Origin: CAYSXY01 sp964435165
GTDB lineage: Bacteria; Pseudomonadota; Alphaproteobacteria; Rickettsiales; RI-342
Length of the DNA: 64,000 nt
Direction of reading: 5' to 3'
Assembly (NCBI GenBank): GCA_964435165.1
Contig: CAYSXY010000005.1
Span: forward strand, 8,466-72,465
Positions 42,026-50,983 of the stretch are shown here, one piece after another. The notes beneath the pieces were generated by a model. That model saw only the letters and a program-made list of their open reading frames with translations. It ran no database searches and was not told where the DNA came from. Positions within the stretch are counted from its first letter, which is position 1. Each line of letters starts with the position of its first letter. A program made the position numbers and the translations under genes.

Positions 42026-42808
42026 TCAGGTGGTGACAGTTTGGCCGGTACCTCGGTTGTTCTCTGAGGCGACATCCGGCAGGATATAGTTGAGCACGCG
42101 TTCGGCAACACCGGTGCCAATCACAAAGCGTGCGGATCGGATCGGATAGTTGGGCGGTGTATCAGCCTTTTTCAACATGCCCATAAATGGCTCGGCTCGT
42201 TTGACCAAATTGGTCTGGCTGGCGGACTGAAAAATATCGCTGGATTCGTCAAGGTTGGTGATGGCCTGAATGGCATGGTAGCCCGCTGACATCATGTGAT
42301 TGAAATAGCCATCGACATCACGATCCGTCATGGCTGTTAGCGCCTCACGTGCCAGGGCTAAATGTTTGGAGAAGGCTTTGCTGCGCTCCGGATCCTGACC
42401 CAGCACGGTTTGTAGTTCTGTCATGATATTTTCTACTTCACGGATGATGTTAGCCGTGGTTTGCGGGTCGCGATTTTCTTTATTTTGCTCAACCAGTTCG
42501 CCAAGACGTGCGCTATATTGCTCAATCGCTTCGCGTTTTGTATCGTTCATCGCGGTTTTGTCAGGTACGTCACCATTACGATGTTGTTTAAGGCTTTCGT
42601 CCAACGCAGTGCCCATAGTGGTGACCAGTTCCTGAATATCGCGAAAGAGGCGATGCGGCCCGGTGGCATAATACGCAAGGGAAAAAGCTGCTTGAGAGAC
42701 ATCTTTAGCGCCTTCCGGCCCAAAGGCAGCCACGACGCCGATGGACACGGAAGCGACGGTTTTGAACATAAACCGTCCTGTTTTGACTATTTCCTTGCCG
42801 ATGCCCAT
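42026..42808 (-). CDS. Unknown protein with N-terminal hydrophobic segment and helical domain
   Basis: Not recognised. From ATG 42808 the product is 260 residues (MGIGKEIVKTGRFMFKTVAS). Residues 12-30 are hydrophobic and glycine-poor, followed by SQAAFSLAYYATG. The rest (about 55-235) looks all-helical, with long amphipathic stretches (IIREVENIMTELQTVLG, AFSKHLALAREALTAMTD). It is the third gene of a three-gene run with two shorter proteins that share the MAFGLRTAGK start. A longer frame to 43009 overlaps the neighbouring gene and has an arginine- and histidine-rich out-of-frame look, so I reject it. Confidence 0.7.
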   Translation of the reverse strand: MGIGKEIVKTGRFMFKTVASVSIGVVAAFGPEGAKDVSQAAFSLAYYATGPHRLFRDIQELVTTMGTALDESLKQHRNGDVPDKTAMNDTKREAIEQYSARLGELVEQNKENRDPQTTANIIREVENIMTELQTVLGQDPERSKAFSKHLALAREALTAMTDRDVDGYFNHMMSAGYHAIQAITNLDESSDIFQSASQTNLVKRAEPFMGMLKKADTPPNYPIRSARFVIGTGVAERVLNYILPDVASENNRGTGQTVTT

Positions 42809-42828
42809 AATGCTATCTGTTCTAACCT

Positions 42829-43308
42829 TTATCCGCTGCCTGGGCCGCCGGTGGTGTAATCGACATTGGTATATTGAGTGGTTGCGGTGCTGGCGGTTTG
42901 GGTGAGTGTTTCGTCTTCTTTGGTGCCGGATAGCGCATTCCAGGTGGCGCGCGATGCGGTATTGTTGCCTACAAGTCCTACAAGTGCTGCTGCTCCTAAT
43001 TTTGTCCAACTGAGTGTTGGTTCAATTTTGCTGTACAATTCATCGGTTTCAGGGTCAGTATAATATTTTGTTTCCGATTTACCTTCAAGGCCCTTAGCCA
43101 TAATGGCAGCTGTTTTCAGGCCCAAGGTTTTTAGTTTGTTATCAGAGCTAGTATCTATATTGGAAAAGCGCTCGCGAGCTTCTTCATCTGTCGCTAGCTT
43201 GATTGCTCCAAACGTTAGCAGTGTCGCACCGGTTGTTACGACAAAAGTTGTTACTCCTGCTACGGTGCTGGCAATCGTCTTCCCTGCTGTTCTAAGTCCA
43301 AAGGCCAT
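42829..43308 (-). CDS. MAFGLRTAGK-type small membrane protein 1
   Basis: A 159-residue unknown protein. It shares the exact first ten residues MAFGLRTAGK with the adjacent gene. Residues 11-38 form a Thr/Val/Gly-rich membrane segment (TVAGVTTFVVTTGATLLTFG). A second hydrophobic segment lies near residue 105 (LGAAALVGLVG). The tail is Thr-rich and ends in GGPGSG. The two-segment layout matches its paralogue, and both are 12-20 bp from their neighbours, so the three genes form one operon. Confidence 0.7.
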   Translation of the reverse strand: MAFGLRTAGKTIASTVAGVTTFVVTTGATLLTFGAIKLATDEEARERFSNIDTSSDNKLKTLGLKTAAIMAKGLEGKSETKYYTDPETDELYSKIEPTLSWTKLGAAALVGLVGNNTASRATWNALSGTKEDETLTQTASTATTQYTNVDYTTGGPGSG

Positions 43309-43320
43309 CGTTCGCTTTCT

Positions 43321-43785
43321 TTATTGTTGTGTTATGTGCGGTTGGCTGAGGCGTTCGCCTTCACCGGTTGCCTGTGTGGGAAGATTATCATCAGGGTTGA
43401 GTTTTGGGCCTGCTTTCCATCCCATAGCCCCACCACCAACCATTCCGGCAAGCGTGGCTATGCCAACAAAGGCTGCTTTGCCTTTTTTAAGCTCAATATC
43501 GGTGTCTACTTCATCGACGCGGCCATCTAGCGTCATCGCCGCTTTACTTTTTTCTTGTGTGAGACTGTTGAGTCCCAGCAGCATATATCCGGCTTGCCTG
43601 CTTGCAAAGTTTTCGTCCTTCATTCCATTCAGCAACGCTTTATCGTTGTAATCTAATGATTCTTCGTCGTTTGCATGTAAACGGCCCATGATGTTCAAGA
43701 CACCAATAGCTGCGATGGTTGAGCCAACTGCCGCACCAATCCATGTGGTGACGGCTTTTCCTGCGGTGCGTAACCCAAAGGCCAT
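43321..43785 (-). CDS. MAFGLRTAGK-type small membrane protein 2
   Basis: A 154-residue paralogue of the gene at 42829. After MAFGLRTAGK comes a membrane segment (WIGAAVGSTIAAIGVLNIMG), a charged middle with DGRVDEVDTDIELKKGK, and a second glycine-rich hydrophobic segment near residue 112 (VGIATLAGMVGGGAMGW). First gene of the run. No homologue or function comes to mind; a conserved N-terminal targeting or assembly signal is possible. Confidence 0.7.
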   Translation of the reverse strand: MAFGLRTAGKAVTTWIGAAVGSTIAAIGVLNIMGRLHANDEESLDYNDKALLNGMKDENFASRQAGYMLLGLNSLTQEKSKAAMTLDGRVDEVDTDIELKKGKAAFVGIATLAGMVGGGAMGWKAGPKLNPDDNLPTQATGEGERLSQPHITQQ

Positions 43786-43860
43786 GTTCTCGCTTTCGTT
43801 TCTTATAATTTGACATTAGATAGTATAAAGCCGTTTGCTGGCAAGTAATATGAATTTTTT

Positions 43861-46053
43861 ATGAAAAATAAGAGGTTGATTGTGGCGTCTTCTCCAAACA
43901 TCGAGCAATGGCAGACATTAGCGGAAAAAGAACGCAAAGGCGCTGTTCCGGAGATTGAAACGCCGGAGGGGATTGGCATCAAGGCGCTCTATACGGCAGA
44001 GGATTTGGAGGCGCTTGAGCATACTAGCGGGTTGCCAGGGTTTGATCCGTTTATGCGCGGGGTGCGGGCGAGTATGTATACGGGCCGGCCGTGGACGATT
44101 CGTCAATATGCCGGGTTTTCGACGGCGGAAGAGTCCAACGCATTTTATAAGCGGAATCTGGCGGCAGGGCAGATGGGGCTGTCGGTGGCATTCGATCTGG
44201 CGACGCATCGGGGTTATGATTCCGATCATCCGCGGGTTACGGGTGATGTCGGTAAGGCCGGGGTGGCGATTGATTCGGTGGAAGATGCTAAAATCCTGTT
44301 CGATGGCATACCGCTGGACAAGATGAGCGTGTCGATGACGATGAATGGTGCGGTGCTGCCGGTGATGGCGTGTTACATCGTGGCAGCGGAAGAGCAGGGC
44401 GTGAGCCAGGAGCAGCTCAGCGGGACGATTCAAAACGATATTCTCAAAGAGTTCATGGTGCGGAACACGTTTATTTATCCGCCGGAGCCGAGTATGCGGA
44501 TTGTCGCAGATATTATCGAACATTGCGCGCTGCATATGCCGCGATTCAATGCGATTTCGATTTCCGGTTATCACATGCATGAGGCTGGGGCGACGGCAGT
44601 GCAGGAACTAGCCTTCACCATTGCCGATGGGCAGGAATATGTGAAATCGGCTTTGGGCAAGGGGTTGGAGATCGATCAGTTTGCGCCGCGCTTGTCGTTC
44701 TTTTTTGGCATTGGCATGCATTTTTTCATGGAGATTGCCAAGCTACGGGCAGCGCGGATTTTGTGGGCGGATACGATTCGCCCGTTCAAGCCGAAGAGCG
44801 AGAAATCCTTGATGTTGCGGACGCATTGTCAGACATCCGGCGTGTCGTTGCAGGAGCGTGATCCGTATAATAATGTGATTCGTACGACGTTGGAGGCATT
44901 GGCGGCAGCACTGGGCGGGACGCAATCTCTGCACACGAATGCGCTGGATGAGGCGATTGCCTTGCCGACGGATTTCTCCGCGCGGATTGCGCGTAATACG
45001 CAGATTATTTTGCAGGAAGAGAGCGGGATTTGTAACACGGTCGATCCGCTCGGCGGCAGTTATTACATTGAGAGCCTGACGCATAGTCTGGTTGCAGAGG
45101 CGTCTAAACTGATGGCGAAGGTTGATGAGCTTGGCGGGATGACCAAGGCGATTGATGCTGGGTTCCCACAGCAGATGATTGAAGAAGCTGCTGCGCGCAA
45201 ACAGGCACGGATTGATCGCGGCGAGGAGGTGATCGTTGGCGTTAATAAGCACCAGCCGGCCAATGAGGAAGAGATTGAGGTGCTGGATATTGATAATAGC
45301 GCGGTGCGACAAAGCCAGATTGCACGGCTGGAGGCAATGCGAAGCAGCCGCGATGTCAAGGCGTGTGAGGCGGCGCTGGAGGCACTGACAAAGGGGGCGG
45401 AATCAGGGACAGGCAATTTGCTGACCCTGGCCGTGGATGCGGCGCGGGCACGGGCGAGCGTTGGAGAGATGTCCGATGCGCTGGAGGCGGTCTATGGCCG
45501 TTATGACCCGCCGGTGCGGGTGGTCAGTGGCGTGTATGGCGAGCAGTTTGATAGTGATGATGGCCTGAAGCCTGTGCGGACAAAGCTGGATGAATTCTCA
45601 GGCGCTGAAGGCCGGGCGCCGGCAATGTATGTGGCGAAAATGGGTCAGGATGGGCATGATCGCGGGGCCAAGGTGATCGCCTCCTCCTTTGGTGATATGG
45701 GTTTTGACGTGACACTTGGGCCGTTATTCCAGACGCCTCAGGAGGTGGTGCGTGATGCGATTGCGGCCAAAGTGCATGTGATTGGCGTGTCAACCCATGC
45801 GGCGGGGCATAAGACGTTGGTGCCGGAGCTGATTGAGGAACTGAAAGCACAAGGCCGGGAGGATATTCTGGTGGTATGCGGTGGGGTGATTCCGCAGCAG
45901 GATTATGCGATGCTACGCGAGAGCGGCGTTGGGGCGATTTATGGGCCGGGGACGAATATTCCCGAGGCTGCGCAGGATTTAATCCAGCGGCTGCATAATC
46001 ATTTGCATCGTAATGTGCCGCCAGATGAAGAGCATAATTCTGCCGTAGCTTAG
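43861..46053 (+). CDS. scpA: Methylmalonyl-CoA mutase, catalytic subunit
   Basis: B12-dependent interconversion of methylmalonyl-CoA and succinyl-CoA, used in propionate and branched-chain breakdown. The 730 residues include the catalytic barrel (PFMRGVRASMYTGRPWTIRQYAGFST, SVSMTMNGAVLP) and the C-terminal cobalamin domain with GQDGHDRGAKVIASSF, where His is the lower cobalt ligand. No small subunit or G-protein chaperone gene is in the window. The enzyme of this length can act as a homodimer. Confidence 0.97.
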   Translation: MKNKRLIVASSPNIEQWQTLAEKERKGAVPEIETPEGIGIKALYTAEDLEALEHTSGLPGFDPFMRGVRASMYTGRPWTIRQYAGFSTAEESNAFYKRNLAAGQMGLSVAFDLATHRGYDSDHPRVTGDVGKAGVAIDSVEDAKILFDGIPLDKMSVSMTMNGAVLPVMACYIVAAEEQGVSQEQLSGTIQNDILKEFMVRNTFIYPPEPSMRIVADIIEHCALHMPRFNAISISGYHMHEAGATAVQELAFTIADGQEYVKSALGKGLEIDQFAPRLSFFFGIGMHFFMEIAKLRAARILWADTIRPFKPKSEKSLMLRTHCQTSGVSLQERDPYNNVIRTTLEALAAALGGTQSLHTNALDEAIALPTDFSARIARNTQIILQEESGICNTVDPLGGSYYIESLTHSLVAEASKLMAKVDELGGMTKAIDAGFPQQMIEEAAARKQARIDRGEEVIVGVNKHQPANEEEIEVLDIDNSAVRQSQIARLEAMRSSRDVKACEAALEALTKGAESGTGNLLTLAVDAARARASVGEMSDALEAVYGRYDPPVRVVSGVYGEQFDSDDGLKPVRTKLDEFSGAEGRAPAMYVAKMGQDGHDRGAKVIASSFGDMGFDVTLGPLFQTPQEVVRDAIAAKVHVIGVSTHAAGHKTLVPELIEELKAQGREDILVVCGGVIPQQDYAMLRESGVGAIYGPGTNIPEAAQDLIQRLHNHLHRNVPPDEEHNSAVA

Positions 46054-46063
46054 TGTGTTCAAT

Positions 46064-46579
46064 TTAGGCTGTTTTTGACGTTGGTGTGATGTGTTGTTGA
46101 CGATCTGCCAAAATGGCATCCAGTTCATCCCAGCTTTGATTCATTGGTTTGAGGAACACATCGCCGGGGGTGCGATAGCCTAGTTTCGCATAGAGCGCGG
46201 CGGCGGTGAGATTGGTTTTATAGGCTTTGAGCATGCACATGTCGGCCCCTTCTTCGCGGGCAGCCGCTTCTGCCCAGATGACCAGTTTGTTGGCAATGCC
46301 CATGCGGCGGTACTCAGGCGATACCATGACATTATCTAATTCCGCCAGCTTGCCGCACCAGAACTGGTGAATGCACCACACGCCGATACATCCGACTAAT
46401 GTATCTCCACAAAATGCTCCGCCGATGCGGTACTGCTGCTGCGGCAGTGCCTTTAATGTCTGATCGAATGATGTGCGTGTCAGGTCCGGTGCAAGCAGAC
46501 GCGACAGTTCAAATAATCTCTCCTGGTGCTTAACCGGATCGATTTCTCGCACAATAATGTCAGGCGCATGGCTCATCAT
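46064..46579 (-). CDS. GNAT family N-acetyltransferase
   Basis: A 171-residue GNAT protein with ELDNVMVSPEYRRMGIANKLVIWAEAAA as strand 4 and the acetyl-CoA loop, followed by LKAYKTNLTAAALYAKLGYRTPG. It converges with the mutase gene with 10 bp between stops. Its substrate is unknown. Confidence 0.88.
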   Translation of the reverse strand: MMSHAPDIIVREIDPVKHQERLFELSRLLAPDLTRTSFDQTLKALPQQQYRIGGAFCGDTLVGCIGVWCIHQFWCGKLAELDNVMVSPEYRRMGIANKLVIWAEAAAREEGADMCMLKAYKTNLTAAALYAKLGYRTPGDVFLKPMNQSWDELDAILADRQQHITPTSKTA

Positions 46580-46643
46580 GCTACCTCATCGAATAAAATA
46601 CGGTGATTACATTGCCGACTATATGGCGGCAGAGAAGAGAGAT

Positions 46644-46844
46644 TTATTGCTCTTTTTCTTTACGCTTGCGCTCAATTTTGCGCCAGCGGCGCACCGCTTC
46701 GGCTTTTTCGCGGACGCGCTTTTCAGACGGCTTTTCGTAGTGGCGGCGCATTTTCATTTCACGGAAAATGCCTTCACGTTGCATTTTTTTCTTCAGGACT
46801 TTGAGTGCCTGATCGATATTATTATCATGAACGTTGACTTCCAC
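46644..46844 (-). CDS. rpsU: 30S ribosomal protein S21
   Basis: The 66-residue product starts at GTG 46844 (VEVNVHDNNIDQALKVLKKKMQ). AAGGAGG lies eight bases upstream, which decides this start over a longer frame to 46880. The conserved REMKMRRHYEKPSEKRVREKAEAVRR and the basic tail are complete. It is divergent from coq9, a neighbourhood common in Alphaproteobacteria. Confidence 0.96.
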   Translation of the reverse strand: MEVNVHDNNIDQALKVLKKKMQREGIFREMKMRRHYEKPSEKRVREKAEAVRRWRKIERKRKEKEQ

Positions 46845-47024
46845 GCGGGAAACCTCCTTACAACTAATTTTTGCCGTCACATTTTCCTACTTGTGCACCC
46901 TCAAGCAATACTTGCAACCGAGCGCAGAGCGGCGTAACTATCAGACAAATGACGGGACTTCAACCGCAAAATGCAGGAAAGATGCTGAATTTAGCATATT
47001 TTGTTCAATTAGGAAAGGGTGACG

Positions 47025-47660
47025 ATGTCGGATGCTGGTAAGCAGGAAGTTTTACAGGCGGTGCTGCCATTGGTGCCGTTTAGTGGCTGGTCAGAACAAA
47101 CCCTGCTTGAGGCGACGAGAGCTGCGGGTCTGACCCCCTTAGACTGTCATCGGTTATTTCCAGGTGGCATGCCGGATGTGATCACTTATTTTGGGGAGGT
47201 GGCGGATCGGGAGATGCTGGACGCCTTTGCCACCAAGGTTCCGGAGATTCAGAAAATCAGAGACAAAGTGGCGGTGTGTATTGAGTGCCGTCTGGACTAT
47301 CATACCTCACATAAGGAAGCGGTGCGACGATTGCTGGCCTGGTATGCGCTGCCGCCGAATGTGCTGGCAGGAAGCCGCCGCCTGTGGCAGACGGCGGATG
47401 TGATCTGGCGTGCCTGCGGCGATACGGCGACGGATTTTAATCATTACACCAAGCGGGTATTGCTCTCAGCCGTCTATAGTTCCACGCTGCCTTTCTGGCT
47501 GGAAGATGACAGTGAGAACTGGGATGAGACACGTGCGTTTATTCGCCGTCGTATTGATGATGTGATGCAGATTCCCAAGGCTAAGGCTACATGCGAGAAG
47601 CTGTTGCGTGATCTGCCGGGGATGGCATTTTTCACTGGTCAGTCAGGCAGCCGGCTGTAA
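47025..47660 (+). CDS. coq9: COQ9 family protein
   Basis: COQ9-like proteins bind lipids and assist ubiquinone hydroxylation. The 211 residues have the TetR-like N-terminal half (PFSGWSEQTLLEATRAAGL, DCHRLFPGGMPDVITYF) and the conserved helix WYALPPNVLAGSRRLWQTADVIWRACGD. ATG 47025 follows AGGAAAGGG; a GTG at 47019 is possible. Its last 18 bp overlap the end of the convergent P-type ATPase-like gene. Confidence 0.93.
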   Translation: MSDAGKQEVLQAVLPLVPFSGWSEQTLLEATRAAGLTPLDCHRLFPGGMPDVITYFGEVADREMLDAFATKVPEIQKIRDKVAVCIECRLDYHTSHKEAVRRLLAWYALPPNVLAGSRRLWQTADVIWRACGDTATDFNHYTKRVLLSAVYSSTLPFWLEDDSENWDETRAFIRRRIDDVMQIPKAKATCEKLLRDLPGMAFFTGQSGSRL

Positions 47661-50492
47661 TGCGTATGTGTGTTCGGCGGCTTTGGCCTCGTTAAGCAGC
47701 CAGTGATCCAGCATCATATTCTGGCCGACCGGGATGGCGCCGGTGAGTACTTCATGACTTAGCACAGCACCGAGAATGGGGAGTTTGGTCAGGCCAAAGG
47801 CTTCAGCCGCGGATAAGGCAGCGGTGTAGGCGGTGGCAAATGCGGTGGTTACCAGTGACACGACGCCCACCGTGCCTGCGGCGCGTCGATGCACTGGAAT
47901 CAACCCAGGATGATCAATGAGGAAGTCGGTATATTTGAGATTCCCCTTATGGGCATTATCGCGCAGGGCGCAGGTAATGTCTGCGGCTTTGAACGCAAGC
48001 TGATCGTTCTCGCCATCTCCGACAAACATGACCATGCGTGGCTTACCGTCGCTTGTTTTTTGCGCCTTTAATGTTTCAATAAATGATACCTTCCCTTCAG
48101 GTCTGATGTTAGTGTGCACATTGTCCCGCGGAATCCCGGCGGCATCCGTATATTGATAGATCAACTCACGGTTAGCGATGCCGGTGGTGATATGGACATT
48201 GCCGTATTGCGCGATGTCCTTCAATGCTGTGACAATATCCGGGCGCAATTCAGTGTTAAAGCGCATCACCCCCCAACGGTCACCATGGCGAATGTAGGTG
48301 AATTTATGGTGTGACTGCTGTGCTTCTCGTTCGGCCAGGTCGGCGATGAATTCGGGCAGTTGTTCACCCTCCTGCAACAGATGTTCTAGGCGACCCACCC
48401 TCACAATCTGGCCATTGACCATGCCAGATAATCCCTGACCAATGATATTGTCAGCATTCGTGACATGCTCACTGCTTTCGGCGCGCAACTGATTCATCGC
48501 ATCAGCGGAATGAGTTTGCACATAATCCCGTCTTATCGCCTGTTGCATGGGGTGATCGCTCTGTGTGGCCAGCGACAACATCGTGGCAGCCTGCATGGTG
48601 TGTTCTCTGTCTTCATCCCTGTTCATATGCTGCCCATTGGCGTCAAATAATTCGATATGCTGAAAGACCTCGTTAAAATCGCAAGTGCCGCTCCAATCGA
48701 GGCAATAATCCGTCACTTCCGTGACCTTTTGTTGCTTGCCGTGGTTGAGTGTCCAGACACCATGTTGCATCATTTTGTTGGCGAAAGCGGTTTCAATAAA
48801 GGGGGCGACAAGAATCTGGCAGGGAGATGCGACGGTGGCAAAACTGGTCATGCGTTCCAACGCATTGGCGGGGTCAATGCCAATGCCGCGCCAGAGCGGT
48901 GAGATGAGATGGTATAATCCAACCACCACCGAGCCAATGGCCGTGCCGTAGGATGCGACGTTTCCAATCTGTTTTGACAGGCTGCGGCTCTGGCTGTGTA
49001 AGCTATCGCTACTTAGACGATCACTCTCCCATGTTCGCAATTGCTGGACTCGGCTGGAGTCTTCATACGTTTTGGCGACACTGACAATAACCGGCTCTTC
49101 AACAATCACACCTTGCGGGACGACGGCGCCAATATCCAGCTTATGGTGATCCTCACCAAATGCATGGGTGGCGTTGCTGACGGTCAGCGCATCTGCATCG
49201 CTGTCTTGAATATATAATAGCCTGCTATCGACAGGCACGACATCACCGGGTTGAAGCACAATCTCATGCATGTCAGGCTGGAGTGCATCAACGGAAATGG
49301 TAGTTTGGTCATCATCATTCAGTGTTGCTTCCACGGGCAGTTGGTTGATGGCATCTTCCAGCTGTTGGATGGCGCGCAGAGATGCATCTCCTGTTTGAAT
49401 GGTCAGGTTATCGGTTAAATCCAGAATGCCATTCATCAACAGGCCGGCATAAAGCTGCTCAGAGCCTTCTTTCTTGGCGATGCCGGCAATGATCAATGCG
49501 GCGCTGAGGAAGGGCTTGAGAAACCCTTCCATATGTTCGCCATGTTTGGCATGTTTCCAGCCATGCTGCAGTTTGGGCAGCAGGCTGTTGATGGTGGGCC
49601 AGGCTCCTGTTGTTTCCAAAAGCACCCGTGCCGGGTAGGGCACGTTATTTCCCATCTGATCGCTTGCCAGCGCTGTTGCTAAAGCAATGGCCAGGCCACT
49701 GACAATTTCAGGCACTGAGCGGTCACTATGAACATGGGCGCCGCTATAGGCTTCTCTGTTGTGAATATCGGCATCGCTTGGCCCCTGGTCACGGGCAAGT
49801 GGGGTGGTGTTGCCGGTCAGAAAATGTTCTGCCAGCCGTATCAAATCATCATAATGCCCGCCCATCGGTTTGAGATGTGGAGAGATGCTTTCCATCAGCA
49901 GGGCGATGCGCCCGTCCGTGAATTCAACCTCGTTCATCCCAGCGGCTTGCTGGGCGATATAGTAGGATAATGCCATTGTGACGGCAGCATCGTCCGGTGT
50001 ATAGCCCGGCTCATAGATGTGTCGGTAATGCAGGTGATCCATCTCACCGGAAAAAAGCTGGGCAAAATAGGCAGGCTGTTCTTTGGCAAACAGGGCTACC
50101 CATTGATGCTGGGGGAGCGTGGCATCATCATGGTCTTCAAACAGTTTGGTGAGTGTGCGTTTGCGGGCGGCTTCGGATGCTGGCATGCGAAATCTGTCAG
50201 CCGAAGGCGCGGCTACGGTATCACTGCCATGATCATGCTGTGTTTGAGACTGAAAATGATTTTCGAGCGTTTCGCGAATGGCTGGATGATGGCCCACACA
50301 CCAATTCAGCAATGCTAATGCGTCACCTTCCGAGAGTTCAGAAGGTGCTGGCCAGTCCCGCCATCCTAAGTCAGCAAATAATGTTGTTTGCTGTTCTTCT
50401 TCTTCCAGTATTTCAAGAGCCAGCTCTGCAAAGCGCTGACTGTCGTCTGGAGACAATGTCTCCAGACGAGCAGCGAGTGTCGCGTTAGTCAT
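47643..50492 (-). CDS. Degenerate P1B-type ATPase-like protein, probable pseudo-pump
   Basis: A 949-residue protein with the order of a heavy-metal P-type ATPase after an unrelated N-terminal region of about 270 residues. Seen in order: an actuator-like domain with LQPGDVVPVDSRLL (about 412), a metal-path motif SPCQ in a helix (about 553), a phosphorylation site reading DWSGT instead of DKTGT (about 599), the nucleotide-domain motif SDHPM (about 644), GQGLSGMVNGQIVRVG, ELRPDIVTAL, PEGK and the hinge MFVGDGENDQLAF (about 822). The actuator TGES loop is not found, and TGD reads TTG. The aspartates remain, but normal phosphorylation cycling is doubtful. It overlaps the small gene upstream by 8 bp. 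Confidence 0.85.
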   Translation of the reverse strand: MTNATLAARLETLSPDDSQRFAELALEILEEEEQQTTLFADLGWRDWPAPSELSEGDALALLNWCVGHHPAIRETLENHFQSQTQHDHGSDTVAAPSADRFRMPASEAARKRTLTKLFEDHDDATLPQHQWVALFAKEQPAYFAQLFSGEMDHLHYRHIYEPGYTPDDAAVTMALSYYIAQQAAGMNEVEFTDGRIALLMESISPHLKPMGGHYDDLIRLAEHFLTGNTTPLARDQGPSDADIHNREAYSGAHVHSDRSVPEIVSGLAIALATALASDQMGNNVPYPARVLLETTGAWPTINSLLPKLQHGWKHAKHGEHMEGFLKPFLSAALIIAGIAKKEGSEQLYAGLLMNGILDLTDNLTIQTGDASLRAIQQLEDAINQLPVEATLNDDDQTTISVDALQPDMHEIVLQPGDVVPVDSRLLYIQDSDADALTVSNATHAFGEDHHKLDIGAVVPQGVIVEEPVIVSVAKTYEDSSRVQQLRTWESDRLSSDSLHSQSRSLSKQIGNVASYGTAIGSVVVGLYHLISPLWRGIGIDPANALERMTSFATVASPCQILVAPFIETAFANKMMQHGVWTLNHGKQQKVTEVTDYCLDWSGTCDFNEVFQHIELFDANGQHMNRDEDREHTMQAATMLSLATQSDHPMQQAIRRDYVQTHSADAMNQLRAESSEHVTNADNIIGQGLSGMVNGQIVRVGRLEHLLQEGEQLPEFIADLAEREAQQSHHKFTYIRHGDRWGVMRFNTELRPDIVTALKDIAQYGNVHITTGIANRELIYQYTDAAGIPRDNVHTNIRPEGKVSFIETLKAQKTSDGKPRMVMFVGDGENDQLAFKAADITCALRDNAHKGNLKYTDFLIDHPGLIPVHRRAAGTVGVVSLVTTAFATAYTAALSAAEAFGLTKLPILGAVLSHEVLTGAIPVGQNMMLDHWLLNEAKAAEHTYALQPAA

Positions 50493-50772
50493 GATTGTGA
50501 TTGTGGCCCCTATTGTCCTGCAGGCCCAATTCTGCGAGTGTTGTCAGAGTTCTATCAAGAAAGATGCCTTCAGGAAGGCCGTGATTTCTTACCACGCAAT
50601 GCCCATCTTCTCGTGCCTCTACTTCTGCATCTTCGGCTATCTTGATTAGTTTGGAGCCATCCGAACGTGTTAAATTCAATAAATTATTCACTTGTTGTTC
50701 GGTTGCGTCATCAAACCAAATTTCCTTGCGGTTTGCCACGCAGTAGCCACCGGGTAAATCTTTTTCAGACAT
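50485..50772 (-). CDS. Small protein with His-rich tail, partner of P-type ATPase-like gene
   Basis: A 95-residue protein that I do not recognise. It ends in GHNHNHD, a possible metal-binding tail, and has a single repeated-looking acidic stretch (IAEDAEVEAREDGH). Its end overlaps the start of the P-type ATPase-like gene by 8 bp, so they are co-translated. It may be an accessory subunit or metal-handling partner. A perfect 10-base inverted repeat lies about 115 bp upstream. Confidence 0.65.
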   Translation of the reverse strand: MSEKDLPGGYCVANRKEIWFDDATEQQVNNLLNLTRSDGSKLIKIAEDAEVEAREDGHCVVRNHGLPEGIFLDRTLTTLAELGLQDNRGHNHNHD

Positions 50773-50887
50773 AATATTCTCCTAAAAAATTATATTTTTC
50801 GCATTTCAAAAGTTGAAATGCTAGTTGCGCTCAAGCGCTGCTAGAGCTGCGCTCCCACTTGGTCGCTAGTCGTCACTTCGTTCCTCC

Positions 50888-50916
50888 ATACCCAAATCTT
50901 GATATAATTTGGGTAT
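50888..50916. promoter_or_regulatory. Perfect inverted repeat upstream of the ATPase-like operon
   Basis: ATACCCAAAT and ATTTGGGTAT are exact 10-base arms around nine bases. No T tract follows on either strand, so an operator is more likely than a terminator. It is located 116-144 bp upstream of the operon's first start. Confidence 0.5.
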
Positions 50917-50983
50917 AAACAAAACATATGCCGTTCACGCGCATGCACGGAGCGGTTGTTAAAATAAATTGGTGGGTAAGGTC

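Noticed and set aside
42809..43009. N-terminal extension of the gene ending at 42026
   Set aside because: It overlaps the neighbouring gene and is Arg/His-rich in a way typical of an out-of-frame reading.
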